Source: Botrytis cinerea B05.10
Lineage: Eukaryota > Ascomycota > Leotiomycetes > Helotiales > Sclerotiniaceae
Direction of reading: 5' to 3'
NCBI RefSeq assembly: GCF_000143535.2
Contig: NC_037313.1
Span: 2,115,501-2,179,500 of the forward strand
Length of the DNA stretch: 64,000 nucleotides
Shown: positions 9,774 to 21,519 of the stretch, one piece after another
Position numbering within the stretch: the stretch's first letter is position 1
Layout of the letters: each line of letters opens with the position of its first letter
The notes under the pieces: generated by a model
Databases searched by the model: none
Told to the model about the DNA's origin: nothing
What the model saw: only the letters and a program-made list of their open reading frames with translations
Made by a program: the position numbers and the translations under genes

Positions 9774-10891
9774 ATGTCTTCCTCTCCAACCTCCCCAGAT
9801 CGCACCATGTCCAACAAAGATAAGGAGAATGGAGGACTTACACTTGCTATCATTGGTTGTGGTATGTATCTCCCCTATGTATCTCATCTGTTTGTACTCG
9901 TGAGAGGTCACACATAGCACAATTCATGTATCCCTTGAGAAGTCACCTGACATGCTTTTTTTTAGGAACAATGGGCACTTCAATCCTCACTGGTATTCTC
10001 AACGCGAAATCCAAAGGCGCTGCTACAGATTCAAATATAAACACATTTATCGCTACAGTCAATACAATGGCATCCGTGGTACGCTTGCGCAAACAATTCC
10101 ACTCGAGTGAATCACGTGTTCATATCCTAGTTGGGAATGACGGGGTGCTTCAAGCTATGCAGAAGGCAGATATTGTTCTACTGGCGTGTAAGCCATATAC
10201 AATCGAGGCAGTACTCTCACTTCAGGGTGTGAAAGAGGCATTGGGAGGGAAATTGGTGATTAGTGTAGCAGTAGGGACGCCAGTAGAAAAAATGACTGCT
10301 GCGCTCGGAATCTCAGAATCTTCCATCGGAAAAGGCAAAGGAAAAGAAATTGCTATTGTCCGCGCAATGCCAAGCTTAGCAGCCAGTTTCGGGGAATCAA
10401 ATACCGTGGTGGAAATATCTCCTTCGACGGCTCTCTCGCAACAAAATAAATCTATTGTTCGCTATATCTTTAGATGTATAGGATCGATAGTGGAAGTGGG
10501 ACCCGGGCAATATGATGCGGCCAGTGTGATGGCGGCTACTAGTATGGCGTTTTTGACAGTGGCGCTTGATGGGATACTAGATGGAGGTGTGAAGGAGGGG
10601 ATTAAAAGGAGTGAGGGGAGGGATATCTTGGTGAGGAGTTTGAAGGGCTTGGTGGGGCTACTGGAGGGCAAGGGTGAAGAGAGTAGTGGTGATGATGGAA
10701 AGAGAGATGGGAAGGCCAACAACAGGACAAAAGAGAAGTCGAAGGGAATGACAGGTGACGAGATTAGAGAACAGTTTAGCAGTCCGAGGGGAACAACGAT
10801 TGAGGGGTTGGTTGGACTGGAAGAGGATAGGGTGAGGTATGCATATTGTAGGAGTGTTATGAGAGCGACAAAGCGAAGCCTGGAAATGTAA
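9774..10891 (+). CDS. Pyrroline-5-carboxylate reductase
   Basis: Exons 9774-9861 and 9966-10891 flank a 104 bp GTATGT...TTTAG intron and encode 337 aa. The enzyme reduces delta-1-pyrroline-5-carboxylate to proline with NAD(P)H, the last step of proline synthesis, in the cytosol. The Rossmann dinucleotide loop (AIIGCG/GTMGTSI) is assembled exactly across the splice, which fixes the exon 1 call. Further family signatures are the ADIVLLACKPYTIE block, the VRAMPS segment, the C-terminal dimerisation helices and GTTIEGLVGLEEDRVR. Between these helices sits a hydrophilic Lys/Gly/Ser/Asp-rich insert (about residues 265-300) not typical of compact P5CRs. The family is certain; which fungal paralogue (PRO3 orthologue or an extra copy) is not decided. 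Confidence 0.9.
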
Positions 10892-13283
10892 ATTTGTCAT
10901 TTTTGTGGTGTTTTGGATACATAGATAAACAAAAGTGATATCGGACAGGTTATCAATCTTTTACTTCGTAATTCCCGATTGGCCTATGCTCCAGCCTCTA
11001 CACTCTTTTATAATAGCACAACTAAGACGCGACTTCCTCGAATCATGAAGAAACCGGAAATCGAGCAGCTAAAGCTGAAGCAGTAAAGCACAGCACAATT
11101 AACCTCCAGGGGTCATAGAGAAGGAACCTGAGGCAGAACTTCATGAGTGCCCTCAATGTTCAGTGAAGAAGTTTCAGAGATCTAGTACAGTACATGTTGA
11201 AAGCAAAGATGCTGAGGAGTTGTCTTCCTCCAACGGAACCACCGGAACGAACTTATGAATGTCATGGGTTTAAGATTACACCACTCCTTTGGTACACCAA
11301 TACGAGATTCTGAGAAGACCGCTAGGTTCGAAAGGAAGTGTAACCCACACCATTTTGCGTGAAATACCTTGACATTTCATAAGCGTACCATCCGATGCAA
11401 CCTGTGAGCAGCTAGCGTAGCCCTCTTGTTGAACGGCGGTAACACTTTCCTCGATAGTGCCATCACCTTAAACCTGGGGTTACATGGTCCACTTCAACGT
11501 TGATTTAACCTTAAAGATTTGGCTTGAGACAACAATTAACTTAATAAGATTACGCCCAGCTATGTGGTGGCGCATTTGCTAATGTTATAATTACCTCCTC
11601 CGTTTACTCCTGCTGCTACCAAGGACACCGGCGAAGAGGATATTTGATAAGATAAAGTATTGAGTGGGATTAGTCGAAGAGAAGTTTTCGTAGCCGCTTT
11701 AATAATTCTAAACGTTACCGTGGCTATTTTAAAACGGCCAGCCAAATGACAAATCAGAACTTCTACCATGATACCATCGCGCGTCCCCATGAAATTTCAA
11801 GATGAAAAATTAACCTCAATCAACATCGACGTTTTCATATCCTTTCAAAACGAATCAACCTACCGACATTCGAGCCATTCATACGAGAACTACGAATTAT
11901 CTTGGCCAGAATCCTTTTATGAGGAATTCATTTATCTAAACGCAACGGCTGTTCATCTGAATCGAGAACTTGAAACTGCTCAGCCGCATTCTTCAAGCTA
12001 CTGGTCAATGCTATGAAGCGAAAAAAGAGATATTAAACTCCTTGCTGGAAATCGAACAAGCGCTTGAGTCCATAAACGTCACAATTCTGTACAAATTCGT
12101 TTCGTGGCATAGATCTGACAAGGTCAGGCGTTTTTCTTCTACCCGTCGACTGGGTACCAATGCTGGAAACATGAAAAACTGTGATCAAAATCCATTCAAC
12201 TATTACACTAGCCAAATGCAGAAAAGTGGGATGAGCACACTGACCAATCAGTGTAAGGACAGTTATAGAATAAGGGGCTAGGCTCTTTCACCCACAGCTC
12301 ACCAATCAGAGAAAGTGTGCTCTTGAGAGCACCAACGATCGGTTCGATACTTGGATGAGCTCATCTAATGTCTTCGCGCCGGCCAAGCCATAGAAATGGA
12401 CCGTAACCTATATTGAGCTTCTGTAGGGACCATATTATTTATTGATTTTTGGGTCTCGATGTTTTCATAACGCGAACATTATTGGGACTTTCAGATCGTC
12501 TGTAAACCATCTACTGAAAGACTGGTCAATAATGGTCCAGAATTGCGATTTTCTCTTCCAGCCCTCTCGAGATTTACTTTGAGATTTTCCTATGAGCTCA
12601 TCCAATGTAAATCAAAAGATCCATTCTATGAACACTCGTTCTCACGTCATCCAATTATATGAAGATGAAACAGCAAAATTTTGGAGCAAGGCTCAACTGC
12701 TTTACAAATGATCTTCACCAGTGTGGGATCACCTTGTAGCTACTCTGTAGTGGGTCGTTTAAACCCCTGACTTGTTGGAATAAAATCCCCGAAAAGATCC
12801 AATTTTAGGACCACAAACGCTCGAGCCACATAGCCCGCAATCCGACCTCGAAAGAATTGTAGGCTTCCTGTCAGTAAGATCGAGAAACCAATCTCCCGAC
12901 CGATTTCCAGCAATGCCATAGGATTCTGGGCCTTGGCTTACTTGGGACCTCCCTCGGCCATGATGGGCTTGAATATAAAGTCTGCCGATTCCCGCTCCTC
13001 GGCTCACCATAATGCTCTGAAGGAACGTCCAATCCTATTGCTCCTTCATCTCTTTAGCAAATTAACAGCGTGACTTTATTGGCTTTTGCCTTGGCACGAG
13101 GCATATCAGAGAAATCAGGAAGTCATTTACATCAAACTTTATATTTCTACTCGGTCATTCGCAGAAAAGAAAACTTGGGAAAGTAGTGTGAATCATCGAA
13201 TTTTAATTGATTCATAACGTCCTGAAACCTGCTTAAGAACAACGCACGAAACCTCTTCCACAGACAAAGTACTATCAAGCAAC
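10892..13283. other. Gene-poor region between P5CR and GH76
   Basis: About 2.4 kb. Short frames at 11768-12281 (plus) and 12759-13010 (minus) have no recognisable domain and no convincing splice partners. The 3' end presumably holds the GH76 promoter. Nothing else is supported. Confidence 0.4.
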
Positions 13284-14652
13284 ATGCATATCTCTCTGCA
13301 ACATATTCTGGTATCGCTGTCTGCAGCAGCCCTCACTTCCTCGGTTGTTGAAGCTATCCCTACAAAGATCCAGCGAGCTTCCGATTCCTCTTTTTTAGCT
13401 AAGCGTGCAAGTTCAAAAGATAGCTTAAATCGTGCCGACTTTCAGAATTATGCTTCTTCCGCCATCAACGCTCTCCAAAAAACCTACTGGAATGCTCCAG
13501 CTGGACTATGGGGCTCCTATGATGACAGTGGAAAATTCTCCCCACAATGGTGGCCTTCCGCCAATGTCCTTACCATGATGGCAAACTACTATGGAAGATA
13601 CCCGACCACAGCTACATGGATGCCTGATCTTTTTGCGACAATCTTGACGCATGCTCCAGCGTATGCGAAGGGGTTTCTCAATGATTACTATGATGATGAA
13701 CTCTGGTGGGTATTGGCTTGGATTCAGGTTTATGATGTGACTGGAAATGAGACTTATCTCAAAGCCGCGGCTGAGATTTATGAAGATCCTAAGAGTGTTT
13801 ATGGTAATACTCCTTGTGGTGGCTTATGGTATGTTCTTTTCCATTCACTATGGGTCGAATGACCTCCAATCTTCCCTAACACAAATCACGCCATAATCCC
13901 TATGCAACTCATCATGTGGCCCTTTCACAAACAATCTTCGAAGCGTCGAGCAAACATACTGACAATAAATCAGGTGGGACAAAAAGCACTCCGGTGTCAA
14001 CAGCGTAGAAAACGAACTCTACCTCACCGCCTCCGCCAAACTCGCCAATCGCCTACCCGCGAGAAAAAACTCCGAAGGACAAGGTTACTATTACTCTCAG
14101 GCTCTCATTGCCTACGACTTCCTGATCACCAATACAACTACCTCCATGAATCCTTCTACTCATCTCTTCAACGACGGCATCTCCATGAACACATGTAAAA
14201 ACAACGGAAAGATCGTATTCACTTACAATCAAGGAATCATACTTTCCGGTCTCACAGAACTCACCTGGAGCACAAGAAGTCATTCCTACACTGCACTCGC
14301 GGTAGAGATCGCCAACTCGGTCATCGAGAAAATGACAACCTCTGCAGGAATCTTACAAGAAAAAGCCTGCGAGCCTAACGCCTGTAATGGAGACGAACAG
14401 CAATTCAAAGGCATCTTTACACGCAATCTCGCATTCATGATCAATAGAGCTACCGGAATGGATGCCAATATACTCGCTAAGTATCGAGCTTTCCTAGCGC
14501 TCAATGCAGAGAGTATCATTCGCGACGATACTAGTAGTGATAATATGCTCGGATTGGTGTGGAGTGGCGCCAACAAACCAGTGTACAGTGTGGAGACTGA
14601 TGGGAGCGCGTTGGATACGCTTGTGGGAGCGGCCATCACAGCTTTGGATTAG
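13284..14652 (+). CDS. Secreted GH76 endo-alpha-1,6-mannanase
   Basis: Exons 13284-13828 and 13974-14652 are joined over a 145 bp GTATGT...CAG intron and give 407 aa. GH76 enzymes hydrolyse alpha-1,6-mannan backbones; fungal members act on cell wall mannan or on exogenous mannan. A signal peptide (MHISLQHILV... cleaving near A24) precedes the mature enzyme. The family landmarks are QWWPSANVLTMMANYYG, the catalytic Asp pair at D137-D138 in NDYYDDELWW, CGGLWWD assembled across the splice, and FTYNQG followed by a downstream GIFTRN helix. Length suits a catalytic domain only. No Ser/Thr-rich tail or GPI signal is seen at the C-terminus (ends AITALD), so it is probably fully secreted rather than DFG5/DCW1-type GPI-anchored. 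Confidence 0.9.
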
Positions 14653-15128
14653 GAATGGAATGAGATAATGACTCGTAATGGGGATCGAAGGAAACGACTA
14701 TGAAGATATGATAGGGAGGAAGTAATGATGTACCCATTCCTCAGACGCCTTTTCATTTATGAAGCAACTTCCCATCGGAACCTTGCTTATTTATTGCTGA
14801 GAAAGCAAAGCGTGGATTCTGTTTTTCTTTCTTTTTTTTCTTAGCGGCGGGATAACAGATACCACTTTGCATTTGTATTATTTATCTATCATCTTCCATC
14901 TCCCATGGCGTTTGGGGTTACGGGCTGGAAAATACATCATCTTGACTCTTTGGGGAGTTTCTTTGAGATGGACTTCAGTTGAATGAAGTATGATGATGAT
15001 CATTTAGTCTGAGACTTGATTAATCATTGCTTCTTTGAGATTGCTTGCATGTGTACAGGGATGTGGGTGTGGATGTGGATTTGGGAAGAGTTCCTACCTG
15101 TATATTATTTTAATAGCATTGCATTTGC

Positions 15129-15232
15129 ACATACATATAAACATACATACATATTATACATACATACATATTATACATACATACATCTTCCACCATGACA
15201 ATCTATACATACACATACATACACATTCCACC
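15129..15232. repeat. Imperfect ACAT/ATTAT microsatellite
   Basis: A compound tract built on CATA units. A roughly 20 bp unit (ACATACATACATATTAT) recurs about three times at 15140-15186, followed by more ACACATACAT copies to 15230. Confidence 0.8.
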
Positions 15233-15324
15233 ATTCACTATCCATCATCCATCATCCATCACCTATCACCCATCAAACAAATCCCAATACATCCCATCCA
15301 TCCCCGTCCAAAAAAATCTAGGAA

Positions 15325-15352
15325 CCCCCCCCCCCCCCCCCCCCCCCCCCCC
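15325..15352. repeat. Poly(C) run of 28
   Basis: An uninterrupted run of 28 C on the plus strand, followed about 40 bp later by a run of 16 A (15395-15410). Runs of this length are rare in fungal genomes and their exact length is prone to sequencing error. Confidence 0.9.
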
Positions 15353-15612
15353 TCTCAACCCAAGAAATCTAGAACCCTCCCCACCCAACACACCAAAAAA
15401 AAAAAAAAAATATCGAAACAAAAAAACCCCCCATCCGCACGTTAGAGATAAGAAAATGCATGATATTGAAGAACGAAGAACCATGTAACATATCATATAT
15501 ATGATAAGTGTAAACCATCCTCTCGCTTATCGGAAAAGAGCGGGACCACTTCTGTGGAGGGTATTTCCCTGTTGTGTTGTTTGGTGTGGTGTGAAGTATG
15601 AAGTGAAGTGAG

Positions 15613-15637
15613 CTATGCTATGCTATGCTATGCTATG
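15613..15637. repeat. (CTATG)5 microsatellite
   Basis: Five perfect 5 bp units, flanked upstream by GAAGTGAAGTGAG and downstream by TG-rich sequence. A G7/T9 homopolymer pair follows at 15684-15699. Confidence 0.85.
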
Positions 15638-16399
15638 CTGTGTGTAGAGTGTGTGTTTGGTGCGTTTTTGGTATATGTGAAACGGGGGGGTTTTTTTTTC
15701 AGAGGGTTGTTTTGATATGGAAGTGTGTTTAAATGTGCGGGTTGTGTGGATGATGATTTTTATTGTTGTATTATTTTATTTTTTTATCTTTTGTGAGAGT
15801 GAGGTAGAGTGAGGCAGATATTGTTGAGAATGTAGATGAGTTTACTCGCTTTTCTGCAGGGGGAACTTTCGATGTAAATGTAATGAGCAGGTCAAATAAG
15901 ATAATGGGCGATGACATATCAACGAGGATGAAAAGCAAGATGGGTTAAGAAGGTTTTAAAGACGGGCGAAGTAAGCTCAAATGACGGTGTTATGAGATAG
16001 AAAGCACATCTCACAAAGAAGTCCGATGATATGTAAAACATTGCGAAACTTTTTCTATTTGAAGTGTACGAATATCATAGATGCATCAGAAGCTAGTTTG
16101 AACCTCATGATTCCCCTATAACCTAGATTCGACTTCCTCATGCTCTTATATGCTAGAAGCGCCATGTATGTTTCCTATCACCCATTGATTCGTATGAAAT
16201 TATTTCTTCGCGATACTTGAATCCGAATTCCCTAGCAAATGCATTTCGAAATCCTTAGAAACCATTAATAAGAAATCAAAAGCGAGCCAGCCGGCCAACC
16301 ACTCAGAGCATGAGAGTAACAGAGCCGGCGTTTTGACTAGTGATTGAGGAGGATATGAAATGCAAAGCAAAGTAAAATAAACTACATCGTGATGAATCA

Positions 16400-17318
16400 T
16401 CAAGATAATTTTATCGAGCATAGCTCCAACATTTCCATCATAAATTTATTCTGAGCTCCTCCTAAAATAGGATCCTTAGGACAGTCAGAGTTACCAATAT
16501 CTTCTGCCGCGCAATGCATAAAGTCTTGGAACCAGTTTCCGCCAGTTTCTCCTTCATTCCATTGAACATCGCATTTGCGAATTGTGTGCCTGGATTTAAG
16601 CAAGACTTCCTCCTTCGAATCATCCGTGAAGAAACAGCTGCCAGTATGGAGCTTTGCCATGGGTCTGTGTGCAACGAAACTCCATTGTAGAACACGATTG
16701 ATTGATTTATACACCTGGAAAGGAGTCAAACTGTAGTTCTTTGTTCCTGGTAGAGGCCACAGATTGCGTTCCCTTAGACGTTTAGTCATAAGCCCATACA
16801 TGGCCAACGGGCATAACTCTTTGCATGGACTGCGCATATTGCTGTTCAAAAGTTCTTCCATGAAGTTTGCCGTAAATTTTATCAGGCAGTGAATCATATC
16901 CTTACGCAAGCGAATGATTGTATCTATTGACTATTAATGCAACGAAAATTCATTTGTGGCATGAGGCTGACCTGTGATTTCAAGAGGTAATGGACTCCCT
17001 GCCAGATCCAGCGGGGAGGGTTTGCCGTTTAAGGGGACATGTACGCTGATAGCTGGCACATCCATCAACAAGAACCTTCCATCATTGCCAATGTTTAGTC
17101 GCAGTGCTAGACTTTTCATCATATTGTAGTATATGCTCTTCTTCATTTCGAAGTGAGGAAAGGAGAGGAAATGGAGGAAAGACGAATTTCTTCTGAACTG
17201 GGCTGGCGAAGCAAAGCGCATGTGAAGATAATTTGAAAGTGGTTGTTTGTCCACCGTGCTTGGCTTTGGCTCGAACATCGCCGTCTTCAAAAACGAAAGG
17301 GTGCTCCTGATTTTCCAT
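16400..17318 (-). pseudogene. BTB/POZ-like gene with a frameshift
   Basis: Frame 1 from 17318 gives a BTB-like opening (FVFEDGDV, then FKLSSHALCFASPV). The expected continuation (KKSIYYNMMKSLALRLNI, then FLLMDVPAI) lies in a second frame, so the change occurs around 17130-17165. No canonical intron fits that spot. The second frame then splices from 16971 (GTCAGC) to 16924 (TAG), a 48 bp intron, into 16400-16923 (DTIIRLRKDMIHCLIK...), the helical C-terminal part usual in fungal BTB proteins. Either the gene is broken by one indel or the sequence has an error there. BTB proteins act in protein-protein contact, often as cullin-3 adaptors; no partner domain is visible here. Confidence 0.5.
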
Positions 17319-17554
17319 TTCGTTGTGTTGGAAGTTGCATTGGTTTTGTAGTCGCAGTCGTAGATGTGGTTGTATTTGTAACGTGGCTTGTTGTTGTCGT
17401 TGTTGTATCGAGAAGGTCTTGAGGTTTCCGAGCTTCTGAATAAGTTTTACAAGCTTAGCGCGTTCCCCAACTCGGATAAACTAGGCCCGGTAAATGAATT
17501 AAGACTCCTGAAATTCACTTTTTGAGTTTATTAAGATGAACTTGTAGTTGTTTA

Positions 17555-20527
17555 CTAATTCCCTCCTCGCCGGCTCATCCATTTTCTCCATTCAGCACCG
17601 AACGTTCCATCATGATTCCCAGCTTTTTCTCCTTGATCAAACTGTGCAGAGTGGTCTCCACCTACTTTCATTCCTGTCATCATCCCAACTTCCCCAAGTG
17701 GTATCATGCTAACTCGCCCATGTGCACACATGAAAGGAAACTTGCAATTGGCCAATCTTTTCACCAATTCCCTACACTCGTCGACACCAAGCTCATCATT
17801 AAACATGATTGCAGTCCTACAAGCTCTACTATTCAACAGCTCCAAGATGCCCTTTGGGATGTGAGCTATCCTCTCAATCCAAGTGGATTCTGGGGTGATG
17901 GCAGGATGCGACGTTGGATGCTCATGATACGAATAAAGCTCTGTACGGAGAATATGAAGGAGTAAGCTTGGATTTGCAGCAAGCCTGGCAGTTATCAAAG
18001 GCGGGAGTTGTTGAACGGTGATACTGGTACCCGTTGGCGAAACCGAATAAATGATTCCCCAATAGGAAAAATGTTTCTTGTGGTTACGAAAAAGTTGAGA
18101 ATCTTTAGTTGAGATATCACAGCTGAGGGGCTTCTCAAGAGGGGTAGTGACTACTGATACTGAAGCTGGAGCTACTGAGACTGTGGGGTATGTAAGAAAA
18201 TCAGACAAAAGAGCTTCTATTCGAACTCGTTCGTCTGCTGCGTGCTGATCAATAATCGCGAGAAGAGTATTTGAATACTTTCCATCCACAGATCGCCTTT
18301 GTAGCTTAGCTAGAATGAATTTCTTATCTACTTGTGAGATGATCTCTGCATCTCGTAGAGCATCCTTTGAAATGCGCCCATGAAGTCCTGAAGAAGTTTC
18401 TTTGAATGCCCTCTCGATTTCAACTTGGGAACAATATTGATGACGACCATGTATAATCTCTTGTGTCTCCAGATTTAAGCCATCAACGGATACTTGAGGT
18501 ATTGAGGGTTCAACAGGAGCGAAAATTGGATTCTCCCACCTGTTCAAGATGTCATCGATCCACGGAATCGGTTGCTTATCGCTTATGCGAGACCTTTTGG
18601 CCACATTCAAACGAGAAGATGAATTGGAAACAAGTTGTGTCTCGTTCTTTCTGTCCTCCTTTTTTTCGGATACCACAAGGCCCGTTCGCCGGTTTACTAG
18701 AGATTTGACCTTGTTTGCAGGATTGACCCATACAACCAATTCATCCCCACTTGCGTCTGATTCTTGCACTTCATTAACGAATGGTGTTGCTTTGGAGATT
18801 GATGCTTGACTTTCTTCGAAAGGGCAGCGAATCAATTGTCCCGATTTAGAAATCAAAGGTGTTGCTGCTCGCGCCTGCGGCTTCGAGCTAACTTGTGCTG
18901 GTGTGCTTGAACTTTCTGGCATATATGTAGATTTTGTATGTGGATGTTCAATCCCAGTTTTGATTTTTGACCAGGACCCAAAAGGAGAATCAAACGCGAA
19001 GCGCGACTGACGAAAAGAAGGAAGTTTTACTTTCGTTCCCAGCGTGTCTATTCTTGCTCTTTTCTGGCCGTGGTTCTCGTCGACAATACTGGAAGACTCC
19101 GGCGTAGCTGAGGAATCAATCATATTTTGACAAGGCCGGTTGGCCTTAGTTGGTCCAATTTGATCCTGAAGTTTTGAATTTGTCGATGAAGTGGCCAAAT
19201 CTAATTTCTTAGATCGGTTCCCACGTGCCAATTTCGGCCGAAAATGATTCTTGGCCAAGAATTCTACAATAATCGCCTGCAAAAACTCCAGAATATTGTC
19301 AAGAGTATTCCGCTTCTCGTCTAACACGTCGTCAAATTTGAATCTTGAATGGTTTGATGAATCGACCTGGTGAACATTGATGTAAAACATTGGCCATCGA
19401 TCAACACTCTTCCTCCCCCCCTTCAGCTCTTTGTGGGTGTACCCATTATCCTTATACCTTCGGTCCTTGGACCTCCTTTTCAATTCAGTCTCATCACACT
19501 CATTTACCTCCTCTTGATTTCCGAAGGAGGATTTGAGAAACCAACGATTAATTTCTTCGTACAGAAAACTACAGTTGTCCTGGGAAATCAGAGGATCTAT
19601 CCCAAATGCTAGAAACTGTACGTGCTTGGTTGCATTTGGGATCAGAGAAATCGCGCCATTGACAATTAAGCTTGACGTGGAACCACTCACAGGTATCCAG
19701 GATGACTTTTCATCAATTGCGATATATGAGGCTTTGGAAAGTATACTGCAAGTATTAAAAAGATCAACACTACCAACCGGGCGCCATTCAGAGTTTGTAA
19801 GAGATCTTCGGATGGTAAATTTCTGTTCTGTACCAGTTTCCATTATAGATACCGATACATCTTTTGGCCATGCGAGCAACAGCGAGACAATATCTTTACG
19901 TAAACCATCCCGCACCTGAGCAACAAGCTGCCGGTTCTCAGAACCAATCGCTCTCTGCTTTACACGTACTGGCATACTACCAAAGAGATTTCTGACAGTT
20001 ACACGTGTACCATGTTCAGAAGAAGCAAGATGATGTTGATCGGGGGCTGGGGTTTGGCGTGACACAATTTCGGATCTATGCATATTTATCGAATTGTGTG
20101 AGTGATGCAGGTGATGATGCGAAGTAATTGAGAGTAAGGACAAAGCAGATAACGAGGCAATAAACGTTCCATGGCCCCCATAAGTTGGATTCGAGGCATT
20201 TAGCTTCGAAGAATCTGGCACAGGTGAGTTATATTTCTGGGTGTATCAGGAGGTACGTGATAACATACGATAGAGCTTTCCCAGACCTCCAATCTCACCG
20301 AATTCTGATGGCAATATACCAAGTCCATTGTCCTCTACTGTACAATTTCCACGGCTATAGTCTACATCAATATCGATCTTGGAGCAACAAGCATCCAGAC
20401 AATTCTTAACAAGCTCAAAGATGACACCATTAAGGCTAGTAATGGTTGAAGAGGATTTTATTTGTGCTATTACGTCTGAAGGCAATGGCTGTATAGACAT
20501 GATGGAAGCAATGGACGGGTTATTCAA
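17555..20527 (-). CDS. MLH3: DNA mismatch repair protein MLH3 (MutL-gamma subunit)
   Basis: Exons 20269-20527 and 17555-20214 flank a 54 bp GTATGT...CCAG intron and give 972 aa; an in-frame ATG at 20500 is an alternative start. The N-terminus is a GHKL ATPase: FELVKNCLDA, VEDNGLGI and GGLGKLYHSSK across the splice. The motif that is usually GFRGEAL reads YGGHGTFIASLSAL. The C-terminal nuclease domain has DQHAADERVRIE (near D742), ACRTAIMF and CAHGRV, matching the MutL endonuclease motifs DQHA(X)2E(X)4E, ACR and CPHGRP. This distinguishes MLH3/PMS1 from MLH1, and the start and overall order favour MLH3. With MLH1 it nicks DNA in meiotic crossover resolution and minor mismatch repair. It is transcribed divergently from the gene at 21520. 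Confidence 0.88.
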
Positions 20528-21519
20528 CGTGAGTATGGAGACAAAAACAGATTAGATACCACGATGTATGTGGTTCAAATCATATTGCTCTGGAGGAAAG
20601 AGTAGAATGAGCAAGAGCCATCGAGCAAAATCATGTGAATCATTCCTTGGAGTACGAATGATCCATCGTATAAAGAAAACGCCATCGACGTTGAAAACCT
20701 TACATGTATAAGATGAGGAATAGCGACCAAAGCTGTCCGGAGATGTCAGTGAAGTATAAATGAAAATCTTTTAACTCTCGATGTTAGAGCATCAAAAGCA
20801 TTCGAGCAGATGACAAATCAATGTTAAGCAATCAATCCAATTGTACATCACGTGTCCAGGTCTCGAGCCGACACTAAGCCTGAGCGAGACTAGCTGGCTC
20901 GCACGCAGTCGCAATTACCGTGGTGATTATGACGGTCGGAGGTTTAGATGTGAATCATCCGAAGGGCAAGCTGCAGCTTATGTAAGAGAGCATTCGGTCG
21001 TGTGATTGGCTGCACTGATTGATCGATCAAATCACGCACCAATCAAGCACCAAGGGTTTTGGGCACTAGAGAAGAGACCTTGGGTTGAAGTGATGATCAT
21101 TAGAATGAACCAGCGAGTTTCTACTCAAGCCAATTAATTCATCATTGTCGTCTGGACTTCTTCTTTTCTTCTTATCATTGTGTCAAAGATAAAGGCATCA
21201 AGCTCCATTCGAATTCCCATATCCAAAAGAGAATCTCAGTGTCTCATTACTCTTACGTCTTGCTTCTTCTTTCTTTCTTTCTTTCTTTCTTATCATCTGC
21301 GAGGAGAAAAAGGGCAAGGCAAGGCAAGGCGAGGCGAAGCAAATCAAAGGGAAGCACCGAGATAACACATCAAAATACGATAATCAGGCCGTTTGGAATC
21401 CACAGTCGAATCTCTCCCTTCCATTCTCCAGTCCTCAATTTTTAAATCCTCTCCACGCTTTCTACATCTTCGCCGCATAACACCGCTTCGAGCCAAGTCA
21501 GACATTCAAGTTTCGCACA
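20528..21519. promoter_or_regulatory. Bidirectional promoter region with CCAAT boxes
   Basis: A 1 kb divergent interval between MLH3 and the plus-strand gene at 21520. It holds a CACGTG at 20849-20854, an inverted CCAAT (ATTGG, 21005-21009), a direct CCAAT (21039-21043), a TTTC microsatellite (21268-21291) and a GGCAA repeat (21312-21340) in the probable 5' UTR of the rightward gene. Confidence 0.45.
21268..21340 (+). repeat. TTTC microsatellite and GGCAA repeat in a probable 5' UTR
   Basis: About six TTTC units are followed, after a short spacer, by GGCAA/GGCGA units. Pyrimidine-rich tracts just upstream of start codons are common in filamentous fungi and may mark the promoter/leader of the gene starting at 21520. 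Confidence 0.6.

Larger units (their letters stand above)
14653..16399. other. Gene-free, simple-sequence-rich interval
   Basis: The 3' flank of GH76 leads into a tract of microsatellites and homopolymers (listed separately) and then AT-rich sequence up to the BTB-like relic. Frames over the C run are artefacts of low complexity. Confidence 0.55.

Noticed and set aside
11768..12281. Two overlapping plus-strand frames
   Set aside because: No domain, overlapping frames and no convincing splice to join them.
12759..13010. 83-codon minus-strand frame rich in Gly, Arg and Ser
   Set aside because: Possible relic of an enzyme gene but no motif I can name; another frame over the same bases is equally plausible.
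15035..15496. Frames encoding poly-Pro or poly-Gly over the C28 run
   Set aside because: Low-complexity translation of microsatellites and homopolymers.
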